Below, in pieces: positions 12,601 through 24,600 of a DNA stretch of 64,000 bases. The stretch's first letter is position 1; each line of letters begins with the position of its first letter. Origin of the DNA: Bolinopsis microptera (Eukaryota > Ctenophora > Tentaculata > Lobata > Bolinopsidae); assembly GCF_026151205.1 (NCBI RefSeq), contig NC_087079.1:3180730-3244729 (forward strand), written 5' to 3'. The position numbers and the translations under genes were made by a program. The notes under the pieces are model-generated. The model saw only the letters and a list, made by a program, of their open reading frames with translations. It was not told the origin of the DNA and did not search any database.

Positions 12601-15600
12601 ACGCTCCTAAAGCATGTAGAGAAGTGAGTGCCACCTTCTTTTAAACTGTCTTGACATTTTTACCAACTTTAACTGACTTTTACGAACTTTTACTGACTGT
12701 TATTGACACTTTTACTGGCTTTTATTGTCTTTTATTAACACTTTCACAAATTTGTCAGTCAATTGTTCAGAATAATTTCCCTGAAAACATAGGTCGCTCA
12801 ATAATAGGTATATATATCATCTTATCATGATATAATATATTGATGATACAAAATAAATGATCGGGTTAAGGTCAAACAATTGTTTCAAACAACGCAGGAT
12901 CTCTTCGGACACTACTTTGTTTGAACATGATTGAAACAATTGTTTGACCTTAAAGTTAACACGTCGTTTCATTTTGTATAATCAGCTCTCGGCTCTCCGA
13001 TAGGGGTACCGTCAGCTGACAGCTGACGACACCTCTCAAGTATTACATTTTGATGTAAATCATATTTAGCTAAATTTTCACCATCTCAGATGACTGACTT
13101 ATGTATTATATAATATTATTATGTATTATATTATTATAACTCCAAAAGCCTAAGAAACCACTTGGTCCAGCAGCAAACATCAGACCTCTCACCCTCTCAA
13201 ACTGCTCCAGAAAATTACTGTCAATGATTACCCTAAAACGTATCCAAGGCAAGCTAGATCAGTACACCGGTCCTACACAAAGTGCTTACAAGAGAGGTAG
13301 AAGTTGTGGCGATATAATTTGGTCTCAACGTATGCTAACCTCAGTGGTACTTAGAAAGCATTGGAGCTACCACAGAATGAGTATAGACATGTCAAGTGCC
13401 TTTGACACCATCAGCAGAGAAACAGTACTCAATGTTCTTGAAGATGCTGGCTGTACTAGTGATGAAATTAGGATGGTACGGCTCCTACTATCAAACACAG
13501 TGTTGAAAGTAAAAGTCAATAATACTGTATCAATTGAGTTCCAAAGCACAACTGGAGCATTTCAAGGAGATGCACTATCAGGTAATCTATTTACTGTTGT
13601 TGAAGCCGCTGCACTTATTCACCTCAGATCTGTACTCTCCCAAGTATCATCAACACCTTACCCAGTAAATCATCCAATCCCTAATCCTCCTATCTCAGAA
13701 GAATTCATGCCACTCGAAACAGAATACTCTGATGATATTGACTTTAATAACACTGAACTTGCTCCACTCAAAGAAATGCTTCCTATCGCTAAAGATATAT
13801 TCCAGCAGTGGGACCTTCATATCAATTCTTCCAAGACTGAATTTGTCCATTTTTATTTAGCAGATCCTAAACCCACTGTTAAACGCAAGGTGATTGTTGG
13901 AAAAGTGTATAGAGGTGATGAAGAGTGGCGCTCTAACAAAACTTTAGGATCGTTGATGTGCACTGTTAAGGATATCAAGAATCGAATATTCCTTGGTAAT
14001 GTTGCCTTTAGTAAATTTCAGAAAGTTTGGATGAAGAGCAAGATTTCAGTCCAAAGGAAGATCAAAATCTACGAGGCACAAGTAGTCTCTATTCTACTCT
14101 ACAACTGCAACTCCTGGGCTGCACCACTAGCTTCGTTGAATGAACTTGATATTGCTCATCGCAAACACCTCCGAAGAATCCTCAACATCAGATGGCCTAC
14201 TGGGGTTATTTCTAATGAGGCACTCTATGCTCGTTGTTATGTCACTCCCTTGTCTGTGAGAGTCTCTAAGTTTCGATGGAGAATGTTAGGACATATCTTA
14301 AGAGGACAGGAAGACTCACCAGCATACACCTCTATGAGTATTGCTGAAAGCTATGTTATTTGCTATAAATTCTGATATTTTTATGGAAGGGAGGCGGGGT
14401 AGACCATGTTTAAACTTATTAGATGTTATTAGAAAAGACTTGACTAGTAGAAATCTTGATATTAGACTTAAGAATTTGACTGATTTCGAAGACCTTAGAT
14501 TTTTGGCTTTAGATAGGGAGGAATGGAAGAAGTTAGAAGATGGTTGATATTTTTGTTTTCTTTTTTATGCGTTTTGATATCTATAAGGTGCCTAGGATGC
14601 TCTTTTAAAGAGATATTTCGTACTTTGAAAGATTTACTACTACTACTATATTATTATTATAATATATTATATTACAATAATGACTTTAATATAATATATT
14701 GAATATTGATTATTGATGAATGTCATATTTAGCTAAATTTTCACCATCTCGTCTCAGATGACTGACCTTCCGACTGTGAAACACGGTTTCATGGGACGAC
14801 TGGCAAAAGAGATAAGCTTCACCACGGAAGAGCAGTACGATTCTCACATCGTCAGACTTCTCAATATCCTGGCGGAGGGTGGACACATATTGGTTAGTAC
14901 CACTATCAGTATGTTTTTTCCTCCTTTTTGGGTTCCCTCATCCACCAAAATGGTTTTTTTTCTTGTCGTCAAAACAGGGGGAACTTGTAAATGATGAATT
15001 CCCTCAAATACGACAAAATACGTCAAATACGTCGATGACAACTTTTTTGCGCTGGATTACTTTTGTAATCTGGTTTTGATCATGATTGTAAATCAAAGTA
15101 AAAGCAATAAAACAATATTCAACACAAATTATCATAAAGCCTTTAAAGAACTACCTAACATTTAAGCGGCTACATATCTGAAAGTATACATACTAGATTA
15201 AATCATAGATTGACATTGACAAACATAAATTAACAAAAGCACATTTACAATCTTAACACCATTTTGCCGCTTTCTTACTTCCACCATTCCTAGAGAAGGA
15301 ACTTGGGGAAGATATTTGAGCTGACAATTTCAAATATCGGCGAGCAAATTCACCGATATGACGTTAGCTTTGTGTACTACTATTCGTCAGCGTGAGTGTG
15401 TCAGCATGGTTCAGGGCCTTTCACTTGGTTCCTGCTCGGTTTTTTTGCTATTCGTGTTGAGCATTCCTTTGTGTATGTCTAAATAATGCATGTCGGCGGT
15501 TCAGACACACATCACATCCTGAATCCGACCCTTGATTCATTTTCTACAGATAAGAAATCCTCACCAACTTGTGTACACAAATTAATCGCACTCATTATTG

Positions 15601-18600
15601 TGAAGTGATTGATCGGGAGCGCCCTTCGTACTTTCTGACATCTTCGGACTAATTTTACTGAGTCTGCAATTGACTGAATGTACCTTCCCTTAGAAGGTTT
15701 TATGTTTAAGGCTCAAGGTTATTCATTGTGGTTATAGAATCATTAATGAACAGCGTTTGACATAGAATTTGCTTTCAAAAGTTCCAACCCGAAATCAGAC
15801 TAAAAGGGCGCTCCCTAACAAATACCTGAATCACAGCTAGACCACCTGCTCATTCCCGACCCCTTGTTTTCTCTTTCCTGACACGTTTTCTCTTCCCAGC
15901 TGCGGGAGGTGTCCAGAGTGTGACAAGGTGTGGGGTGATATTCACGTCCTCTATGCTAACCACCCCCTCATCTTACCGGGCAGGGTAGATTGTAACTTTA
16001 ACCGTGGAACCTGCAAACAAGCTGATGTAGGTATACCTTCTGGAACATTCTAGATCGTTCTGGTATAGTGTAGCAAATGTCCTGTTTCGTTCATTGAAAA
16101 AATAGCACTGTTTGTGAGTGTTTTTTCCAGCCTCTAAATTCACCTACCCCTAGACTCGTGGCTCTGAAATCGCAGTGTACTACAAGGGTGTTTATCACAG
16201 CAAATACAGTGGCACCTTCAAATACGGCCCGATTTTCAAATTTTTAGAGAAAATGTACAAGTCGCCGCCTCCTGGTGTGTTCATTGTAGAACCTGAGGAC
16301 AGATATGTCGATCGAAAAAAACGGCTAACAAAAGTAAGACATTTTTCAGGATTCAATCGTTTCTAAATTTTCCTTTTTTTGTTGGTTTTTGTGGTTGTTT
16401 GAGGGAATTCATTGCGAAAATTTTGCGAAAGCTTCGGTTATCTAACAGTTGGTTTTCTAAAACAGGATGAGGAAAAAGAAGCAACAGTTGATGATATCCC
16501 AAAAGGAGAGAAAATAGACGAATCTTCCGATGCACCTGTGAGTCCCGTTTTGAAGAAGAACTAAAACATTTTGCGTTCAAAATTGCTTAAATATTTCTCA
16601 AATCTACACTCTTTCAATTGCGTTTAGAATCGCTCAAATATTTCACATTTAACGGATATATATGCACTCTTACAGGAGCGATCAGGACACGCCTTGATTG
16701 TGACGTCAGAGAACTTCAACTACACCCTAACCAACAACAAGCTCGTATTCCTCAAGTTCTTTGTGCCGTGGTGTGGTCACTGTCAGAAACTTAAACCTAC
16801 CTGGAAACTCTTAGGTTGGTGGAATGTTAATTAGTTGGTGGAATGTTAATTAGTTGGTGGAATGTTGGTGGAATGTTAATTAGTTACAATAAAACCCCGA
16901 TTTACCGCGAAGTTTGAAGGAGGGGAAACATCCGCTGTAAATCGGGGTTCGCGGTAAATCGGGGTTTTGTTTTTTTTAACATTATAAAATCGGGATTTGA
17001 CTGTACTTGATTTGTTAATTAAGATAGTTTGTTGAGTAATGGTTTTAGATGTTTTTCCCAAACTTTACCTAATGATTTTTATTCGACCGGTCAATCTGAA
17101 CTCTAAAATTGTTTTAACAATATCTTTATTTTTATCACAGTAGTTTTATAACTGACCTGCTGACCAAGACTAATTTCACAGCTCAAAGTTTCCGAGACGT
17201 ATCAGATATAGTTATAGCGATGATTAACTGTCAGAATGAAGAGCACCTGTGTAAGAAACATCTTGTTTACGGTTACCCCACTATGTTCACATTCATTGAC
17301 GGGAAACAGACTTATAGGTAAGGGTTATCTATTTTATCTTAAATTGATCAGATTTATTGTTGACACTGTGGTTTTGATAAAGTTGTATCTTTGTTCTTTA
17401 AAAACATAATAATAAAATCCATTTGTACGTGACATTCACCACCGGAAAGCACAACTCCAGAAAAGTAACTAAATCAAGTTAAATCCGTGAAAACAAATGG
17501 AAATGTTAATATTTCCATGTTAACATTTTTAAACGGCTGGGGGTTCACCCTGAATTTTTTGTGAAACTTGGTTTCGAGATAGCAGTTGACCAACAAACTA
17601 GGACCGGTGACCGAACTTTTGAGGGGGTCCCGGACCCCAACCGCCAAACGGTGCCCGCGGGGCAGCCACGCCCATATTTGGTCCAAATTAGGCCCAATTT
17701 AGCCAAATACCCTGAACATGCCCAAAACCCAGATTGTAGCTAGTGGTCCCCTGAACTCGTATATGAATTTTCATCAAGATTGGACAAAAAATGACTGAGT
17801 TATGAGCCAAAAACCATATGACCATATTTGGGCATACGCACCAAATTTGATCGATTTTGGCCCATAAATTGGTCAAATATCAATATTTTTGAATGAAACC
17901 AACTTTATATGGAAGATAAGCCTATACTACAGATTCTCTATGATTATCAGCTCAATATCTACCTAACTGTGGATTATGTGTTCAATTAATTGCAAAAAAT
18001 GAACAAAATCGCCCATATCTCAGTTCGCGATATTTGCGAAACTGATTTCGTTCAAAACAATAGAACTCAATAGGGTTTCAATATTTTTACATGAAATTTT
18101 CAGAATCAACGTAGAATCGCATTTCGACCTTAAGTTTTAATATGGAATTTTGAGTTAGGCCTTTAAAAAAATTTGGCGGCCAAATTCTGAAAAATGCCCG
18201 GCAAATTTCAGAATTTGGCCGCCAAATTTTTTTAAAGGCCTAACTCAAAATTCCATATTAAAACTTAAGGTCGAAATGCGATTCTACGTTGATTCTGAAA
18301 ATTTCATGAAAAAATATTGAAACCCTATTGAGTTCTATTGTTTTGAGCGAAGTCAGTTTTGCAAATATCGCGAACTGAGATATGGGCGATTTTGTTCATT
18401 TTTTGCAACTATTTGAACACAGAATCCACAGTTAGGTAGATATTGAGCTGATAATCATAGAGAATCTGTAGTATAGGCTTATCTTCCATATAAAGTTGGT
18501 TTCATTCAAAAATATTGATATTTGACCAATTTATGGGCCAAAATCGATCAAATTTGGTGCGTATGCCCAAATATGGTCATATGGTTTTTGGCTCATAACT

Positions 18601-21600
18601 CAGTCATTTTTTGTCCAATCTTGATGAAAATTCATATACGAGTTCAGGGGACCACTAGCTACAAGTAGAGCACCTAAAATCTGGGTTTTGGGCATGTTCA
18701 GGGTATTTGGCTAAATTGGGCCTAATTTGGATCAAATATGGGCGTGGCTGCCCCGCAGGCACCGTTTGGCGGTTGGGGTCCGGGACCCCCTCAAAAGTTC
18801 GGTCACCGGTCCTAGTTTGTTGGTCAACTGCTATCTCGAAACTAAGTTTCACAAAAAAATCAGGGTGAACCCCCCCCCCCTTAAACAAAAGTTAACATTT
18901 CCGCGTTTATTCAGATACAGAGAGGAGCGGACGCTGAACAACTTAATAGATCACGTCAAGGAGAAATATTACACCGCTATAGAAGACGATCTGAAGTTTA
19001 ACACTAAGCCTTTCCGTATCTCCAGTCAGAATGTGTGGAATGTTCTTGGAGTAAGGTGGGTGAAATTGTTCTACTTCTCTTGTATATGTAATTGTGCCCC
19101 AGAGTCTTGTGCCCCAGAACTTCATGCCTCAGAACTTCGTACCCCAGAACTTCGTGCCCCAGAGTAGGATTAACCGATTGTGGTTAGAGTTAGAGTAAGG
19201 GTAATGTTGCGGTTGGAGTTGAAGTTAGGGTTTGAGTAAGGGTAATGTTGCGGTTGGAGTTAAAGTTAGGGTTTGAGTAAGAAACTTTGGGGCACGACAA
19301 CCTGACTATTTATATTTCGCTTGCTTTAGTTTAGTCGTATCCATGAAAATCACCATCAAGTCTGTCATTTGGTGTATTCAAAAAGACAACAACTTTGTTT
19401 TTAATTTCTTCGTTTATGCATTCCAGTGTAACAAATTCTTCATATAAGAATTAAATGCTCCCAACCAATAACATAATACTCAATAAATATAATAGATTTG
19501 TAGTGTTTTTATTACTTTAAATAATATATAATAATATAAAGTTGGTCTACCATCCAGGAAGTACACGATGGTACTGTTCACAGCGGAGCAGTGTAATGCT
19601 TGTGTTATGAACCAGCACTACTTCGAGGAAACGTGGAAAGCCGTTAAGTCACAGACTATGCTGAATGACAAGCTCATGTTGGCGACTGTTTACTGTCAGA
19701 TTGATTTGGATCTCTGTAAAGAAATGGGCGTCACGCAGGTAAAATTTAAATTTAAATAATTATTATTCATTTATATTATGTATTATTAGTTATTTATCAT
19801 GAATTATAAATTGGGTATAATCGTAAATCGCCACTCTTCTCCTTCAACTTAATTTTTTATTTTCTCACATAGTTTCATGACTACTTTTGGTGTATTATAT
19901 GTTTAATATTAATTCTAATCTACTATCGCTGTACATTGTGTGATTCACACAAATTAAACCAATGCATTATGATAACGTTAATCTTCAAAGTGACAAGACA
20001 TGAAATTATATACAATTTTCATTCGGAGTGTATTCTGTCTTCTTCAAATGTTTACCCTTGAAAATCCGTGGATCAATACTATGAACTAACTGTCAATCAA
20101 CAAAAAGGTTTAAAAACAATGAAATGTACAGGTAAATTACTAAATTCTACCTGAAACTGTAAAAGTTTAAAACGACCCTATCATCTCGTTTAAACGTTTT
20201 TCAATATGAAAAAGTACAAAGTAATGAATGATTATCAAAATATAAAAAAACGGTGCACCGTAAGTAAAAACTTTCTAACACGGACTTTTTAAAACACAGT
20301 GTAGACTTTTGTAATTTTTCTATCCATGGTCTCTATATTAATATTAATGTATAATGTATAATGTATAATGTTAGAACTTAGAACAGTAAAGTCCTCACTC
20401 CTCATATAATAATCAGATCCCGATTGAGCGATGTCAGACTTTTCTTGAGGTACGAATCAAAGCTGTGTTACCTCCAGTAGGTCCTACTGCTGGTACTCTG
20501 AAATGTGAAATATTTATTAACCAGACAGCTTCCTCGTCAAATAGTAAAGCTCCAAGATACTGACAAAGATAAGGCAATTAAATGAATATTCTAAACTTAG
20601 AATTTGTTACTTGGATTGTCCTAAGATTAAATCTAATTTAACAACTATTATTATGACTAAATGTAGTTAATTATTGTACCTGTGATACCTCACTCAGTGC
20701 TCTAATCCCTCAGTCTAATCTGAACCACATTCCTTTCTTACTTTGGGGTGGAACATCTTGAAATGGGCAATTATACCCTCGGTGATTGTTGATCCAACGA
20801 AATGGTCTGAGAGAATTTATTATTAGAAAAACATTTCTCGTCGAAATGTATACATTTTGATCACCTAAGTTTCGTAGATCCAACACAGAAGATATAGGTT
20901 TAAGCTATAAGATTGAAAGACAAAAGAAGGGCCTACTAGTTCACTCTAGACATTACGCTAATATATCCCAGACTTTTTTGATTTGGTTCAGTTTCTCAGC
21001 TGTCAGGGTCTGGTTCAGATAGTTTTCATCAAGGAGAATATCCCAAATACTGTGGCTCTTTTCCAGACACTCACAAACGTCTCCATTCTCTTCTTTAGTC
21101 TCTTCTGTCTCCTCTTCTTCTTCAGCAGGACACCCAGAATCCACTTCTGTGACATTACCAGTTCTGTCCTGACTCAGGATGCTCTTCCAGGAGATGAACC
21201 TGACTTCCTGGTGCTTCTTTTCTACATCGGAACATCTCCCAGCGTTGTATAACTCTGAAATTTCTCCTGTACTGAGCACTTTTCTAAAGATATAGTTTCA
21301 TCAGCTGCCCACCAAATATTTCCCTTGCTGATGGGGTGGCAGCTTCTTGTCCCAGAGTGATGACACCCCCCTCTTCTAATGGAGCTGAGGAAACACTTTT
21401 AGACCCTATCAGAGTACCATTATAGTAGGTCCTTATTGTCCCAGTGCTTGTTGACCGGCTTTGACATTGATGAGTCCACGTGTTGAGTACTGTAACAGCA
21501 CTTGCCAGGTAATTGCCGCTGTTGTGAATATAGTTGTAGATACCACTATCTGATATTAGGATCTCCCAGCTGTGTGTGGACGTTTTGTAGCTTAACCAGG

Positions 21601-24600
21601 ATCTGTATTTACCAGTCAGCTGTTTCTTTACCCATGAACACACCGTTAGGGAGTCTTTGACCTGGCTCATATCAGGTGAAAACTTTACGTAGTCACCAAG
21701 GGTGGCACTGAACTACAGTGCCTTTGCTAAGGATCCCTCTGAGGCCGATATAGTGGGGATGGTGCAATGGAGGGCTAGCAGGGCTGTCAATAGTTTCCAG
21801 TACATCATGATCTTTCTGTAGAATCCTTATTTTCCTAGACGTGTTATTTATCTTACGACTTGTTTTACTAATAAATGATACCATAAATCGCAGCATTGAT
21901 TATTATATGTACATTGTATATGTAAATAATTCTTTAGTGCGAATAAAGTGTATATAGTGCATACAATTCCAAATATCGGCTACTGACACGAGAAATTAAA
22001 TTGGGATATTGATTTCAATAAATTGCATTCTGATTATAATGCGACTATAATAAAAGTCTTGGTATGAACTTGGCTTTGGAACACTGGTACTTGTGACTTT
22101 TATTTAGAAATAATGTTTATAATATCTACTACAGTAACGACTAACAAAGTCCCGATAGTAGATGCCATAGAATCGTGATAGAATGAAGAATCTGAAATGA
22201 ATGCGGGCTTGATGGATACAATATATTGATATTGCTAGGAAACGATACAAAATTCCTTAGCAGATTAATGTAATTAACTAATTTTTTTTATTTTTTATTT
22301 TTTATTTATTTTTTTTTAATATGCAACCTACTAAAACCAAAGGAGCCCTCCTCGGGTCATTCCTCTCGCATTTGCGAAAGTCGTCCCGAAGGTGTAAAAG
22401 GAGGACAGGATTTGTTCCCGCCAAGCTCTTACATCGCTAATTGTCGACCATCGGCCTTCACTGAAGGTAAGTTTTTTTAGAGTGGAGGCCGACAGTCAGC
22501 ATGGGATGCAGGGCCAAGCGGGAAACAACGTCAAGGCCCCCTTCCACTTGGGCCATGTTGGTTTTGGCAGATACTGTGGTAATAAAATATGAAGTGAATG
22601 AGTGAAATGAAGTGAGTGAAAAGGGTTTAAGAGAGGATGCTGGAGGAGCCTGTAAGGAATTTAGGAAAGGAAGGAAGCAGGGCATGTACTACAAAAAAAC
22701 AGCTACTAGTAGTACTACAAGATTGTAACAATAACCGATAAAAATTAAATAACATAGACAGCAATAAAAATGGAGTGGACATATTGCCCTAATCGGCCAA
22801 GATCGACACAATAGAACTTTTGTGACCTATTTTATCTCCTGTAAGTGATAGCTTAAGAAGTTTGATATACCCCTGCCAGATCGGCAAGTCTCCTGAAATT
22901 AATTAACTAATTGATTAATGTTACTGATCCAGTAACACCGTAGAAGAGATGTGTGTGATGCAGGCCATTCCAACGACTAGGAGGAGACCTCTTCATGTAG
23001 CATGTATGTGTATGATCCATTCTGTGCTAGGCCTTCAAAGTGGAAAAATTTGGCTATTGAAAAATTTTAATCCATAATCAGACAATACTATTACTATAGT
23101 TGGAAGAACAGATGACCGGAAAAAGAAAGGTTACTAAAATCAAACCGAATGAGACATTTTAGATTGATTTAATTTCTCTACATTAGTGCAGCCAAATGTG
23201 CTTCAATTTGGGTGTAAGATAATCATAAAATAGACATTGATCTATCAATAGTGATTTTATAAAATAGTAATGGAATACAATGAAGTTAATAATATACTTC
23301 ACAGTTAATATCTGCACAAGTTTCGAGAATAAACTGTGTCGTAGACCAACCTCAATTGTGAACAGCTTTATACTAGAATTTGAAACGCTAAAAATTCAAT
23401 CTCAAACTCAGGAAAGCATTACGTAAAATAATCGCCCAATTTTCCTGTTAAAATTATGATTTAACGAAACAAAATCAGTAAACGCATCGATACGGTACCG
23501 TTAAATCACAAATAATATCTGCAATAAGATCGTTATTTGTTAAAGATTTAAACTCTTTATCTAAGATCCGAGTTTATAAACACAAAATAATTATATTATC
23601 AGATGATAGTTGCCTAGTTTTGAGTTTTGATTTTCCAGAGTTATTCGAAAAACCCAGTCACCGATAAAGAACTATTTCTATCAATACCGGTCATAAAGAT
23701 CTGTGCGCAATAATGCTGGGTATTACCGACGTACCAAGACTGTCTCCACAGCCGACTATCCTATCATATTCACCGTTAACTCCAATGATTTTACTACTGA
23801 ACCAACATAATGACAAAACGTTTGCAGCTTTATTGTGATTTCATTGGCTGGAACTTAATATTTAAAGTGCACGCCTACTCATGACCTGTAGAATTCGAAA
23901 ATCAAAACAACCAGCGATTTTGGTTTTGATAAACTGAGTGGCAACAAAAATCTCAGCCCTGCAACTTAAACTCAGCCACCCCGACGCAGCCTTGAAATAT
24001 ATATCGTGTTTGCAAGGTTATGATGGGAGTGAGCCGACTTGAGTAAACAAGAAGTAGCACTAACCCCGCATGGGTTCAAGGGGTTTAAAAGTGAAAAGAA
24101 AAAAATTGGATAAGAATAAAAGTTAGCAATGGACGAATGTTGATGAATTATATTAACTTGTTTAATTAACCTTAACATAAGACACAAGTATTCATTGTGA
24201 AAAACCGTTTTTTGCATAAAATATGAGCTCTACTGACCATAGAATGGTTATATAAATTCCAGTTTTAATTCCCATCTTTAATTGCAGGTCCCATACATAG
24301 TTCTATACGATATAGACGAGAAGATAGATCCGGGAGCAGCCCCCTCAGAGCCTCTTTTACACCCTTTCTTATCAGTACAGTCTCACATAAACAGTTCTCC
24401 TAACCATCTTGCTATGGACGTTATCGCCTGGCAGAAGAAAAGCAATGATATGAGGGCAGAGATCGAGGTGATATTCGTTTGTTATATGATAATTTGTTGA
24501 TGTTACAATATGTTATCTTGTTGTGGGACTTAACGGCAATTCGGTAGTGTGGCAAAGCACGGTTAACGCACGGTTAAGACACGGTTAAAGCACAGTTAAG

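Noticed and set aside
17561-18888. Several 60-146 codon frames with the same peptide (VDQQTRTGDRTFEGV) on both strands.
   Set aside because: They are mirror images in the two arms of the foldback palindrome and have no conserved domain.
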